DNA of 64,000 bases from Nocardia tengchongensis (GTDB taxonomy: Bacteria; Actinomycetota; Actinomycetes; Mycobacteriales; Mycobacteriaceae): the NCBI RefSeq assembly GCF_018362975.1, contig NZ_CP074371.1, positions 2,790,001-2,854,000 on the forward strand, read 5' to 3'. The position numbers and the translations under genes are program-made. This document shows positions 26,480 through 38,712 of this stretch, piece by piece (positions within the stretch are counted from its first letter, which is position 1; the number at the start of each line of letters is the position of its first letter). The notes under the pieces are model-generated. The model was not told the origin of the DNA. It was given only the letters and a program-made list of their open reading frames with translations, and searched no databases.

Positions 26480-27952
26480 CTAGAGATTGCGCCGCAGCGT
26501 GCGCGAGAACCAGCCTTTCCGATTGGCTTTCTCGGTCAGCAGAGCCTTTTCCGTCAGTGCCTTTTCGCGCAGCGCGGCCTTGGCTTCCCGCAGCACCTGC
26601 TTCTCGTGCTCCGCCTTCTCCTTCAGCGCCACCTTCGCCTCCTGCAGCGCCGACCGCAGCCCGCGCCGCTCACCCGTCACCGGGTCCAGGCCCCAGGTCG
26701 GCTGGTGCTCGGCCAGCCACTCCGACGCGTTGTGCTCGGCCAGCCACTCGGAGGCGTTGTGCTCGGCCAGCCACTCGCCGCCGTTCCAGGCCGGCAGCGA
26801 GATGCCCGCGAATTTGCGCTCCGAGGACGTCTCGGGCGCGTCGTCGGAGGTCCGCTTGAGCCACTGATCCGGCAGCGCCAGCTTGTGAATCGTGCGGAAC
26901 GCCAGCAGATACTGCTTGCCCAGCGAGCCCGTGGTGTACGGCAGGTCGTACTTGTCGCACAGCTCGCGCACCTTCACCGACACCTCGGCATACCGATTGC
27001 TCGGCAGGTCCGGGAACAGGTGATGCTCGATCTGGTAGCTCAGATTGCCGCTCATGAACGCCATCGCCGGGCCCGCGTCGAAGTTCGCGCTTCCCAGCAT
27101 CTGGCGCAGGTACCACTCGCCCTGCGTCTCGTTCTCGAACTGCTCCTCGGTGAACTTCTCGGCGCCGTCGGGGAAATGGCCGCAGAAGATGACCGCGTAC
27201 GCCCACAGGTTCCGGACCAGGTTCGCGGTGGCGTTGGCCTTCAGCGTCGACTTCCAGGCCGGACCGGTCAGCGCCGGGTAGATCACGAAATCCTTGGCGA
27301 CCTGCTTGCCGGCCTTGCGCCAGAACGCCTTGTTCGGCTCGGTGAGGATGTGCCGCGGCGGGAACAGCTGCGACTGCGGCACCCCCATCTGCTCCTTGGT
27401 GGCCGCCAGATCGTGCAGCGCGATGCCCCACTCGAACAGCGCGGCCAGCACCAGGTTCGCGGCCGGCTGCACCAGGTTGATCGGCTTCCACTCCTCGTCG
27501 CGCGTCATGCGCAGAATGCCGAAACCCAGATCGTCATCCATGTCGAGGATGTTGGTGTACATGTGGTGCGAGTAGTTGTGCGCGGCCTTCCACTGCGCCG
27601 ACGACCCCGTCATATCCCACTCCCACGTGGTGGAGTGGATCTCCGGGTCGTTCATCCAGTCCCACTGCCCGTGGCTGACGTTGTGCCCGAGCTCCATGTT
27701 CTCGATGATCTTCGCGACCGAGAGCAGGGCGGTGCCGGTCAGCCAGGCCCAGCGCTTCTTCGACGCGAACAGGGTGGCCCGGCCGGCCGCCTCCAGGATC
27801 CGCTGCGCCGCGATGGTGCGCCGGATGTAGCGCGCGTCGCGCTCTCCCAGCGAGTGCTCCACATCGCGACGAATCGTGTCGAGCTCCTGGCCCAGGGCTT
27901 CGATATCGGACGCCGAGAGATGGGCGAACGTCTTGATGTCGGTGATGGCCAC
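26480..27952 (-). CDS. Membrane fatty acid desaturase, copy 2, with repeat and basic helical tail
   Basis: A 490-residue paralogue of the neighbouring desaturase with the same three His boxes (GHNVSHGQWDW, HNYSHHMYTN, YQIEHHLFPDLPSNR); the third box has Tyr where copy 1 has His. The first ~385 residues align well with copy 1. The C-terminus differs: three tandem nonapeptides EWLAEHNAS (last copy altered), then ~60 residues rich in Glu, Lys and Ala predicted as a charged helix. The longer frame to 27985 was trimmed to GTG 27952, which has GGAAGGA 6 nt upstream. Both desaturases could draw electrons from the reductase upstream. Confidence 0.92.
   Translation of the reverse strand: MAITDIKTFAHLSASDIEALGQELDTIRRDVEHSLGERDARYIRRTIAAQRILEAAGRATLFASKKRWAWLTGTALLSVAKIIENMELGHNVSHGQWDWMNDPEIHSTTWEWDMTGSSAQWKAAHNYSHHMYTNILDMDDDLGFGILRMTRDEEWKPINLVQPAANLVLAALFEWGIALHDLAATKEQMGVPQSQLFPPRHILTEPNKAFWRKAGKQVAKDFVIYPALTGPAWKSTLKANATANLVRNLWAYAVIFCGHFPDGAEKFTEEQFENETQGEWYLRQMLGSANFDAGPAMAFMSGNLSYQIEHHLFPDLPSNRYAEVSVKVRELCDKYDLPYTTGSLGKQYLLAFRTIHKLALPDQWLKRTSDDAPETSSERKFAGISLPAWNGGEWLAEHNASEWLAEHNASEWLAEHQPTWGLDPVTGERRGLRSALQEAKVALKEKAEHEKQVLREAKAALREKALTEKALLTEKANRKGWFSRTLRRNL
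26705..26785 (-). repeat. Three 27-bp tandem repeats inside the desaturase gene
   Basis: Units 26705-26731, 26732-26758 and 26759-26785 share GTGCTCGGCCAGCCACTC and differ at a few 3' bases. They encode EWLAEH-containing nonapeptides. The 27-bp period keeps the frame, so copy number may vary between strains. Confidence 0.85.
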
Positions 27953-28065
27953 CGGCAGTCCTTCCGTGGTTGATCTGCCTCGCACCGCTGCGCGGGTGGG
28001 CGGCCCCGAAGGGCCGGTCAGGCTCGATTGCTATCGAGGGTAGCCGTTCTCGGGCGAGGCCGTCT

Positions 28066-28081
28066 CACACCGTGCGGTGTG
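28066..28081. promoter_or_regulatory. Inverted repeat between reductase and desaturase copy 2
   Basis: CACACCG-TG-CGGTGTG is a perfect 7-2-7 inverted repeat, 24 nt below the reductase stop and about 115 nt above the desaturase start. It may be an operator or a weak terminator. Confidence 0.4.
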
Positions 28082-28104
28082 GGTCGGACCTCCTGCACTG
28101 TGCG

Positions 28105-29268
28105 TCAGACCTCGAGCGTGCAGTCGCCCGCGGCCGCGGAGATGCAGGTCTGGATCTTGTCGCCGGCGCGGTGTTCCTTGCCGTTGCGCAGATCCCGCAC
28201 GTGACCGCCGGTGACGGTCACGACGCAGGTCTGGCAGATGCCCATGCGGCAGCCGAACGGCATCTGCACGCCCGCGCTCTCACCGGCCTGCAGCAGCGTG
28301 GTCGCGCCGTCCACTTCGGCGGTGCGGCCGGCCTTGGCGAAGGTGACGGTGCCGCCCTCGGCGGTGGCGTTGCGTTCGATCTCGAACCGCTCGACGTGCA
28401 GGCGGTCGCCGATACCGGCGGCGGCCCAATGCTTTTCTATCTCGTCGAGCATGGGCAGCGGGCCGCAGGCCCAGGTCTCGCGCTCCCGCCAGTCCGGGCA
28501 CACGGTGTCCAGATCGGCGAGCGCGAACTTGCCGTTCTCGCCGGTCAGGTGCAGGTGGGCGGTGAAACCCGGACGGCGGTCGTGCAATTCACGCAATTCG
28601 TCGCCGAACATGACGTCATCGGGGGTGCGGGCCGAATGCACGTGCAGCACATCGGGGACCGCGTCGCGGCGATCCATGGTGCGCAGCATGGCCATCACCG
28701 GGGTGATGCCCGAGCCCGCGGTCAGGAACAGCACCTTGCTCGGCGCCGGATCCGGCAGCACGAAACCGCCCTGTGGCGCGGCCAGGCGCACGATCGTGCC
28801 CTCGGGGACGCCGGAGACGATGTGGCTGGACAGGAAGCCCTCCGGCATCGCCTTCACCGCGATGGAGATGAGCCGGCGGCCCTTGTTGGTGGCGTCGCCG
28901 GTCCAATCCGGCGGGCAGGTCAGCGAATACGAGCGCCAGTGCCAGCGGCCCTCCACCAGCACGCCGATGCCGATGTACTGGCCCGGGGCGAACTTGAAGT
29001 CGAATCCCCAGCCCGGCTTGATCACCAGGGTGGCCGAATCCGCGGTCTCCTTGCGGACTTCCACGATGCGACCGCGCAGCTCGCGCGCCGACCACAGCGG
29101 ATTCACCAGGTGCAGGTAATCGTCGGGCAGCAGGGGAGTGGTGATCCGGGCTGCGGCTCCGCGCAGGGCGTCGAGCGGAGTCCGCCCGGCGTTCCCGCCT
29201 TCGGCCACGGGGGCCTCCAGCCATTCGCGCAGTCCCCGCACGGAGAATCCGCCACTCTTCGATGCCAT
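28105..29268 (-). CDS. Ferredoxin--NADPH reductase-type partner of fatty acid desaturase
   Basis: A 387-residue fusion: an N-terminal FAD domain (RSYSLTCPP, ~125-135), an NAD(P)-binding domain ([18 protein letters not shown], ~197-214; [10 protein letters not shown]) and a C-terminal plant-type [2Fe-2S] domain with Cys in [11 protein letters not shown] and IQTC. It matches Mtb Rv3230c, the oxidoreductase that feeds electrons to DesA3. It heads the minus-strand desaturase group, consistent with serving both enzymes. CGTAGGTTACG (29366-29376) in its upstream region resembles the palindrome before desaturase copy 1, suggesting joint control. Confidence 0.93.
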   Translation of the reverse strand: MASKSGGFSVRGLREWLEAPVAEGGNAGRTPLDALRGAAARITTPLLPDDYLHLVNPLWSARELRGRIVEVRKETADSATLVIKPGWGFDFKFAPGQYIGIGVLVEGRWHWRSYSLTCPPDWTGDATNKGRRLISIAVKAMPEGFLSSHIVSGVPEGTIVRLAAPQGGFVLPDPAPSKVLFLTAGSGITPVMAMLRTMDRRDAVPDVLHVHSARTPDDVMFGDELRELHDRRPGFTAHLHLTGENGKFALADLDTVCPDWRERETWACGPLPMLDEIEKHWAAAGIGDRLHVERFEIERNATAEGGTVTFAKAGRTAEVDGATTLLQAGESAGVQMPFGCRMGICQTCVVTVTGGHVRDLRNGKEHRAGDKIQTCISAAAGDCTLEV

Positions 29269-29354
29269 ATCCCAGAAGCTTTCTGTCGTCGTGCACGCTG
29301 GTCAGCGCTTCGTCGCGCACAAGTTGCCCATGTGATGAGCAACCATCACAGCCA

Positions 29355-29376
29355 GGTTACGGCATCGTAGGTTACG
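29355..29376. promoter_or_regulatory. Operator-like repeats before the reductase gene
   Basis: Two GGTTACGG units (29355-29362 and 29370-29377) lie exactly 15 bp apart, and CGTA-GGT-TACG at 29366-29376 is an inverted repeat. Sequence and spacing match the site at 26397-26411. Confidence 0.6.
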
Positions 29377-29407
29377 GGGCCGGATGTACCTGTCTCTCGA
29401 AACTTGA

Positions 29408-29436
29408 GGGCCCCCGTTTCGCTGAAACGGAGGCCC
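29408..29436. terminator. Hairpin terminator after the DUF6912 gene
   Basis: A 13-bp stem with one mismatch (29408-29420 with 29424-29436), GCT loop, 33 nt below the stop of the minus-strand DUF6912 gene. Confidence 0.7.
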
Positions 29437-29468
29437 GGAACGAGAATTCTATGGCTGCTGCCGGCCGG

Positions 29469-30065
29469 TCAGAGCAGGTCCAGGAGGAAGGGGAGTTCCT
29501 GGGCCGCGTACCAAGCCAATTGGTGGTCCTCGGCGTCGCCGAGCACGAATTCGGCGTCGGCGTCGCCCATGTCCGCGGCGTCGATGACCTCGACGGCCTT
29601 GGACACCTCGGACTCGGCCTCGGCCAGGTCCACGTGGATCGAGGCGATCCGGTCGTAGGGGATGGCGGCCGAGAGGCGGACCACCGCGTCGTCCAGGTCC
29701 GGGCGCAGGGTCGCGCCGTCCACGTCGGCGGCGATGACCGCGCGGCGGAAGATCGGGCCGGCCGGTGCGGACCTGCCGGTGCCGTCCGGCTCGCCCGCGT
29801 CCTCGCCGCCCAGATCCGCGACGGCCTGTTCCTCGGCGAGTAGTCGCAGCGAGGCGCGCGCGGCCTCGGCCATCGCCACCTCGGCCAGTTCCTCGTCGTC
29901 ACCGGAGGCGTAGGCCTCGCGCAGCGCGGGGGTGACCGCGAAGGCGGTGTCGTTGAGGGCGCGAATCTCCCGGTCCTTCACGAGTTCCCGCAGCATCGGC
30001 ACCGTAGCCGGCACGTAGACCCGTAGCTTCTTCGATACGGCGGACGACTCACTGGACGCAGGCAC
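29469..30065 (-). CDS. DUF6912 family protein (Rv3231c-like)
   Basis: A 198-residue acidic protein. Residues ~13-40 (LRVYVPATVPMLRELVKDREI) and ~60-80 (LAEVAMAEAARASLRLLAEE) match the conserved actinobacterial protein next to desA3 in Mtb. It has no recognisable catalytic motif or signal peptide and is probably cytoplasmic. GTG 30065 lies inside the end of the upstream acyltransferase gene (17-bp overlap), with GGAGGAG about 8 nt before it, so the two are probably coupled. Function unknown. Confidence 0.8.
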   Translation of the reverse strand: MPASSESSAVSKKLRVYVPATVPMLRELVKDREIRALNDTAFAVTPALREAYASGDDEELAEVAMAEAARASLRLLAEEQAVADLGGEDAGEPDGTGRSAPAGPIFRRAVIAADVDGATLRPDLDDAVVRLSAAIPYDRIASIHVDLAEAESEVSKAVEVIDAADMGDADAEFVLGDAEDHQLAWYAAQELPFLLDLL

Positions 30066-31470
30066 CGAGCATCTCCTCCATCGACTCGTGCACCGAAGCG
30101 GTCAGCACCGCGATATCCGCCATGGCGTCACGATCGGCCGTGAGTCCGTAGAACACCCGCCCGTCGTAGGACGTGAGCCCGATACTCAGAGCCTGGAAAC
30201 GCAGTAGCGGCGATACCGGGTACATCTCCAGCATCCGCGCGCCGCCGATGTACATGGGCTGCTGCGGACCCGGCGCGTTGGTGATCACCAGATTGAACGT
30301 GTGTTCTGCAAAAGTACTCGCCGAGCGCACGCTCATGGCATGCAGGCTCGCCGGAGCGAATCCGGCCATGTGCACCAGCGTGCGGGCCCGCACCCCGCGC
30401 TGATGCCGGGAGTGCGCCTCGGTGGCGTGCTTGATGTGCGAGATCCGGATCACCGGATTCGGCTCGCCCACCGGTAGATCCAGCATCAGTGAGGTGACTT
30501 CGCCCGCGGGTTTGAGCTCCCCGTTGGGTCCGTCGGCGTACACGGACATGGGGACTACGGCGCGCAGCGCGTCCGCCTCGGTCAGCACCTGCCCGCGCGA
30601 GAGCAGCCAGTTGCGCAGCGCACCGGTCACCACCGCGAGGATCACGTCGTTGATGGAGCAGTCGAAGCGTTTGCGGATCTTGCGGTAGTCCTCGAGATCG
30701 GTGCGCACCACCTCGAAGCGGCGATTACGCGAGGTTCGTATGTTCAGGGGACTGTCGGGCGCGCCGATGGCCGCGGTGCGGACCATGGACACCAGTTTCT
30801 GCACGGCCTTGCCGGTGGCGTCGACCATAGCGAAGGCCTCGGCCACGTGGTGGCGCGCCACCTCCAGGCCCTCGCGCGGCTGGGTGGCCAGGTGCAGGGC
30901 CGCGCCGAACAGCAGTTCCAGTTCGGCGGGTTCGCGGTGGGCGACCCAGGCGTCGTCGGCGACCTCGCGGGGCGCGGTCGAGGTGTCGAGGATCACATGC
31001 CCGATCTCGAGCGCGCTGTCACCGTCCACCAGGCCCGAATGGGTTTTGGTGAAGATGGCGCAGCGGCCCTCGGACAGGCCCTCGACCAGGTACATCTCCC
31101 ACAGTGGCCGGCTCGGGTCGAGCGGGCGCGAGGCCAGTCGCGCCACCAGGTCCAGCAGTTGTTCGTCGGTCCCCGGTTCGGGTAGCGCCGAGCGCCGCAC
31201 GTGATAGGTGATGTCGAAGTGGCTGTCGTCCACCCAGATCGGGCGGCCCAGCGCGAACGGGATCTCCCGCACCTTGCGCCGGTAGAGCGGCACCAGCGGC
31301 AACCGCGATTCGACCAGACTGACCAGTCGCTCGTAATCCAGCGGTCCGTGCCCGGAGTTCCCGGTCGGCGCGGGATTGCGCAGGATGGCCAGGGAGCCGA
31401 TGTGCATCGGGTTGCTGCTGGATTCCAGTCGGTAGAACGACGCGTCCTGGGGCGTCAGTCTGGTGATCAC
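30049..31470 (-). CDS. WS/DGAT-family acyltransferase with altered active-site motif
   Basis: A 473-residue member of the wax ester synthase/diacylglycerol acyltransferase family: [45 protein letters not shown] and [10 protein letters not shown] are family blocks. It corresponds to the Tgs3 locus of Mtb (Rv3233c-Rv3234c, split there, intact here). The catalytic HHxxxDG is HSGLVDG here, so the second, catalytic His is Ser. Either activity is lost or the chemistry differs. GTG 31470 has GGGAG upstream; the longer frame to 31563 is unsupported. It overlaps DUF6912. Confidence 0.9.
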   Translation of the reverse strand: MITRLTPQDASFYRLESSSNPMHIGSLAILRNPAPTGNSGHGPLDYERLVSLVESRLPLVPLYRRKVREIPFALGRPIWVDDSHFDITYHVRRSALPEPGTDEQLLDLVARLASRPLDPSRPLWEMYLVEGLSEGRCAIFTKTHSGLVDGDSALEIGHVILDTSTAPREVADDAWVAHREPAELELLFGAALHLATQPREGLEVARHHVAEAFAMVDATGKAVQKLVSMVRTAAIGAPDSPLNIRTSRNRRFEVVRTDLEDYRKIRKRFDCSINDVILAVVTGALRNWLLSRGQVLTEADALRAVVPMSVYADGPNGELKPAGEVTSLMLDLPVGEPNPVIRISHIKHATEAHSRHQRGVRARTLVHMAGFAPASLHAMSVRSASTFAEHTFNLVITNAPGPQQPMYIGGARMLEMYPVSPLLRFQALSIGLTSYDGRVFYGLTADRDAMADIAVLTASVHESMEEMLGACVQ

Positions 31471-31930
31471 GCTGCCCGGTACTCCCTTATCCCTGCCTGC
31501 GCCTCGCAGTTGTCCCCCTGCCGAGGCGCCGGCTTTGACGCGGCACGAGCCGCCTGGAGGCAAGCTATCGCAATACGATCACCTGGGGGAATGGATGGGC
31601 CGCACTGCCCGAGATCGCACACCGTCGTCGGCGTGGCGGCTCCGGGTGCGCGGGCGCAGACCATCGCACGCCGGACCCCCTACATGGTACGTCAGGGGTT
31701 TCGAATCAGCTTCGGCCGCAATCGCATTCGCTGGGTGGTCGCCAGCGCTCCCGGGAGGATCCGACCAGGCGCGTTTTCACAGCTTCTCCTCAGCGCCCCG
31801 ACCGTCCCCCGCGCACTTCAGCACCTACGATGGGCTCCGGATTACCATGGCTTGTGAATGCGCGCCCGCGCGCAGGCCTCCCGCCATGGTGGGGGCTACC
31901 GACAACACCGACCAGAGGACTACAAGACCC
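31471..31930. other. Intergenic region before secA
   Basis: About 460 bp between the divergent acyltransferase and secA. It stays open in the secA frame, but the encoded peptide has no SecA-like features. TACGAT at 31826-31831 fits a -10 hexamer and would give a leader of about 90 nt. Nothing else was recognised. Confidence 0.4.
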
Positions 31931-34755
<2,825 letters not shown>

Positions 34756-34767
34756 GTATTCGAAATC

Positions 34768-34805
34768 GACTGCGCCCCGGGTGTTCCCACACCCGGGGCG
34801 CAGTC
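34768..34805 (+). terminator. Hairpin terminator after secA
   Basis: A 17-bp perfect stem (34768-34784 with 34789-34805) and TCCC loop, 12 nt after the secA stop. Confidence 0.88.
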
Positions 34806-34884
34806 ATGAATCCGTCATGATCGGTTCGGTGAAATGGTTTCGGTTCGATCGCCTCGGGGTGATCGTAAGGAAAGGAATCAGATC

Positions 34885-35124
34885 ATGCGCAAGACTCTCG
34901 CTCTCACCGCCATGTCCCTGGGTATCGCCGGCTTGGGCGCCGCGACCGCGCACGCGGAGACGCTGACCGTGGACGGCAATTACGCCACGGTCGACGGCTG
35001 CGCCGCGGACGGCAACAACGGTCAGTTCCAGTCGGGCGGCGTGCAACTGCGCGGTGAGGACGGCTGGCAGTGGCGTTGCGATCAGGGCGCCGACGGTCTC
35101 TGGTACATGACCATCTTCCGTTGA
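34885..35124 (+). CDS. Small secreted protein with two cysteines
   Basis: A 79-residue protein with a signal peptide (MRKTLALTAMSLGIAGLGAA, cleavage after AHA at ~23). The 56-residue mature part has two Cys (DGCAAD and WRCDQ) that could form one disulfide, and aromatic residues near the C-terminus (GLWYMTIF). ATG 34885 has AAGGAAAGGA upstream; the longer frame from 34834 lacks a signal peptide start. It is not in the same family as the array at 13021-14632. Function unknown. Confidence 0.72.
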   Translation: MRKTLALTAMSLGIAGLGAATAHAETLTVDGNYATVDGCAADGNNGQFQSGGVQLRGEDGWQWRCDQGADGLWYMTIFR

Positions 35125-35157
35125 TCGGCGGCCGGTCTCCGGCTTCTGCGAAACACC

Positions 35158-35185
35158 GCGCTCCCGGCGAATTCGCCGGGAGCGC
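35158..35185 (+). terminator. Rho-independent terminator with T-run
   Basis: A 28-bp perfect palindrome centred on GAATTC is followed by AGTTGTTTT, the closest to a canonical intrinsic terminator in the window. It follows the small secreted-protein gene by 33 nt. Confidence 0.88.
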
Positions 35186-35406
35186 AGTTGTTTTCGTGGC
35201 GTGACCAGGCCTGTCGCGGCTATCCTATTCGTATCCATTTCACTTGTTCGCCGTGAAATCGAGGGGCATTGATATCGCGCGAACTCGGTTGCGCGTTAAT
35301 CGAATTGCTCCTATTGATCTTGTGATCTGCGTCATCGGGACAATTTGTGCCAGTTGCTTGCCAGGGTCTTGGTTGCACGCTATTAGCTAGACTAAATTCC
35401 TCGAAT

Positions 35407-38028
35407 GTGTGGGAGGACTTGAAGCTGTACGGGCGGGAACGAGAACGCATCCAGGTGGATCGCGTGCTCGCGGCAGCGCGCTCGGGCCGGGGCTCGGCGC
35501 TGGTCCTGTCGGGGGATCCCGCGATCGGCAAGACCGCGCTCTTGCGTGCCGCCCTCGATCAGGCCACCGGCTTCCGGGTGCTGCGCTGCGAGGGCATCCG
35601 CGCCGAATCCGGACTCGACTACGCGGCCCTGCACGAACTTTTGCTGCCCGTCGCCGACCGGCTGCCGCTGCTCCCGCCCGCCCAGGCCCGCGCCCTGGGC
35701 GTGGTGCTGGGCCTGGACTCCGGGCCCGCCGAAGCCTTCCTGGTCGGCGCGGCGCTGGTGCGGCTGCTGACCGAGCTGGCGGCCGAGCGACCGCTGCTGC
35801 TGATCGTGGACGAGGCCCGGCTGGTCGACCCGGAATCGGCGCGCGCCATCGTCTTCGCCATCCGCCGCCTCACCGCCGCCCCCGTCGCGCTGCTGGTGGC
35901 GCTGCGCGACGACCCCGCCGACACGCTGTGGCGGGACCTGCCCGCACTGGCGCGTCACCGGTCTGTCCGACGCCGAGTCGCGCCGCTTGCTCGCCGAGCG
36001 GTACGGCCCGCTGGGCGCGCTGCGACTATCCCGGATCCTCACCCTGGCCGCCGGAAACCCGCTGGCCCTGCTCGAATTGCCGGGTGTGGTCGGTGATCTC
36101 GCGGGCACCGCGCCCGAACCCATGACCCTGGGTCCCGGCGTCCGCGCCGCCTTCCAGGAGCGGGTGACCGCGTTGCCCGCGGCGGTGCGGGTGCTGCTGA
36201 CCGTGGCCGCCACCGAGACCCGCGGGGTGCTCAGCATCGTGACCACCGCCGCCGCGGCCCTGGGCGTCGACTCCGAGGCTTGGGAGTACGCCACGGCCGC
36301 CGGGCTGCTCGCCGTCAGCGACGGCCGCGTGGAACGCACCCACGCCCTGCTGTGCGCCGCCGTCCACGAGGCCGCGACCGTGGCCGAATGCCGCGCCGCC
36401 CAGCTCGCCGTCGCGGCCGCGCTCACCGAGTCCGGCGACGCGGACCTCGGCGCCTGGCATCGAGCCCTCGCCGCCGCCCGCCCCGACGAGCCGCTCGCCG
36501 CGGCCCTGACCGCCCGCGCCGCGGACACCCGGCAGGGACCCATGGCCGCCGCCGCCATGCTGCGCCAGGCCGCCGCCATCTCCCCCGATCCGGAGCGGGC
36601 GGGGGAGCGGCTGGCCGCCGCGGGCCGATTCGCCTGGGCCGGAGGCGATATCGCCTCCGCGCACGGCCTGCTCGACCGCGCCACCGCCCGGCTGGGACCG
36701 GAGCGCGCCGCCGTCGCCGCCCGCGGCCTGGCCGGGCTCCTGGAATTCGTTGCGGGAGAACCGGAACGGGCGAGCCGGCTGCTGCTGCGCGACGCCGAAC
36801 TGGTGGACCCGGCGACCGCCGCGAACCTGCGGATCGACGCCGAACGCGCCCGCTGGGTCGCCGGGCACGCCGTCCTGGACCTGGATCCCGCGGAAATGAC
36901 CGGGCGCGAAGGCATTTCGCGCTTCCACACCATGATCCGGCCGCTGCCGCCCGCCCCCTGGTGCTGCTGTGGGGGCTGGCCGAGGTCGCCCTGGAGCCCT
37001 ACACCCAGGCCGCCGCCTCGCTGCGCGGCAGCGCCGCCCCGGCCGCGGTGTCGCTGCTGCCGCAGTTGGCGATCCTGCAGTTCGCCAACGGCCGCTTCCC
37101 GGCCGCGGAACGGACCCTGGCGGAGGCCTTCGAACTGGCCGAGGCCGGGGGCGTGGACAACGTGCTCGCCCAGTGCTGGTCGTTGCGCGCGAAAATCGCG
37201 GCGTTGCACGGTGATTCGGACGAGGTGCTGAAGAGCGCGGACCGGGTGCTGGCGCTGGCCCGGCCGCGGCGCGCGCACGCGGTCATGGCGTCGGCGCACT
37301 GGCATCTGGGCTTCCACGCCCTGAGCCTCGGCGACCCCGAGACCGCCTATCTGCGGCTGCGCACCCTGGCCCAGCCCGGCCACGACGCCCGGCATCCGAC
37401 CTATGCGCGCCTGGCCGCGGTGGACCTGGTGGAGGCCGCGGTCCGGGTCGGCCGCCACGACGAGGCGGCCGGGTACTACGACGAGGTCCGGGACTGGGCG
37501 CTGCGCTCCCGCGCGGACTGGGCGGTCGCGGCCGCCTACACCTGCCGAGCTCTGCTGGGCCCCGACGATCGCGCCGACCGGTACTTCCAGCGCGCGCTGG
37601 CGATCCGGCGCACCCGCCACGACCTGAACCAGGTGCGGATCCGCCTGCTCTACGGCAAGTGGCTGCGCCGGGCCCGCCGCCGCGCCGACGCCGCCGAGCA
37701 ATTGCGCACGGCCGCCGATTCCTTCGAGGGCATGGGCGCGGCCCAGTGGGCGCTGCTGGCGCGCCAGGAGCTGGAGCTCACCGGCCGGCGCGCCGCACCG
37801 GTCGCCGCGCACGGCGAGACCTCGGTGCTGACGGCACAGGAGCAGCGGGTGGCGCGGCTGGCGGCGCAGGGACTGACCAATCGGGAGATCGGGACCGAGC
37901 TGTTCCTCAGTCCGCGCACCGTGGGGCATCACCTGTCGCGGGTGTTCGGAAAGCTGGGGCTCAGCGGCCGGGCCGATCTGGTCGACGTCGACTTCGACAA
38001 TGGCATGCGAATCGTGCGGCCGCGCTGA
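35407..38028 (+). CDS. LuxR-family (LAL) ATPase regulator with two compensating frameshifts
   Basis: About 874 codons, normally one large LuxR regulator. The N-terminal AAA/STAND ATPase starts in frame 1 (Walker A GDPAIGKTA; Walker B LLLIVDEA). One extra base at about 35948-35954 throws it into a second frame, which carries the middle (RVTGLSDAESRRLLAERYG onward). One missing C in the C5 run 36954-36958 restores frame 1 for PLVLLWGLAEVALEP onward, TPR-like helices and the C-terminal helix-turn-helix (LTAQEQRVARLAAQGLTNREIGTELFLS). Its tandem paralogue at 38713 is intact. LAL proteins sense metabolites and activate transcription. The start is uncertain: GTG 35407 is a compromise. Confidence 0.8.
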
Positions 38029-38055
38029 ACCTTTCGGTTCGACCGCGGGGCGGGG

Positions 38056-38373
38056 TCAGTCCAGATGCACCGACTCGCCCCAGTAGCGCGGGTCCCAGTT
38101 GATGAGGATCATGCCGGCCACGCTGCCCGCGCAGCCGCCGCAGGCGTGCACCAGGATCAGGCTGTCCACGTCGGTGTCCCCGGCCAGCACGGCGCGGGTG
38201 GACAGCCACACCGCGCGCAGGTGCAGGGCGGCGGGTCTGTTGCAGCGCACGCACTCGGGCAGCGTGTCCTCCGGGTCGTTGCGCCCGATCCGGACCTCCG
38301 GGGTGACGGGTGCTCCCGGGCCCAGGGCTGCGTCGAGGAGCGGCGAAAATTCCTTGCGCTCACGGTCTTCCAC
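38056..38373 (-). CDS. Small zinc-ribbon-like protein between two LAL regulators
   Basis: A 105-residue protein with two Cys-x2-Cys pairs, ECVRCNR and ACGGCAG, about 40 residues apart, consistent with one zinc site. The rest has no recognised domain. GTG 38373 lies 6 nt after TAGCCT on the minus strand, the leaderless arrangement seen for several genes here. It converges with the first LAL regulator. Function unknown. Confidence 0.6.
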   Translation of the reverse strand: MEDRERKEFSPLLDAALGPGAPVTPEVRIGRNDPEDTLPECVRCNRPAALHLRAVWLSTRAVLAGDTDVDSLILVHACGGCAGSVAGMILINWDPRYWGESVHLD

Positions 38374-38712
38374 CTCGGCAGGCTAACTATTTCCGGCGAG
38401 GTCCGCACCCCGTACGCCCGGAGCTGGTCCGGCCGGTTGCCGGGCGGTGCCCTCGCGTGGTGTGGATGTTTATCATCCGTGCCGCTGGGAATGTCAGGGG
38501 AGACGCATTGGCGCGGTGCCCGAAATAAGGGTCTCTTCGGCGCGCCCGCATTTTACCGGCTCGGAGCGCGAAGAGAATCGGTCACCGTATCGGTCGGTCG
38601 ATCGGTCATTGCCGGAATATCCGTATCCGATTGTCTCCGCGATGATCTCAGCCGCTGGGAAGGCCGTGTTTACGAGTTTGTCGGTTGCTCGCAATGCGAG
38701 GTACCTTGCGAC
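38374..38712. other. Intergenic region before the second LAL regulator
   Basis: About 340 bp, less GC-rich than its surroundings. It should contain divergent promoters for the small zinc-ribbon gene and the second LAL gene. The frame of the latter is open through it, but the encoded stretch has no similarity to the first paralogue. Nothing else recognised. Confidence 0.4.

Noticed and set aside
26705..26785. Possible CRISPR array
   Set aside because: Three adjacent 27-bp units without spacers, in frame in a protein gene.
26420..27973. Plus-strand 517-codon open frame opposite desaturase copy 2
   Set aside because: It is a GC-driven shadow of the minus-strand gene, which has intact His boxes; the product has no domain.
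35392..37932. Minus-strand 846-codon frame opposite the LAL regulator
   Set aside because: Shadow frame of a frameshifted gene; Gly/Arg-rich and without domains.
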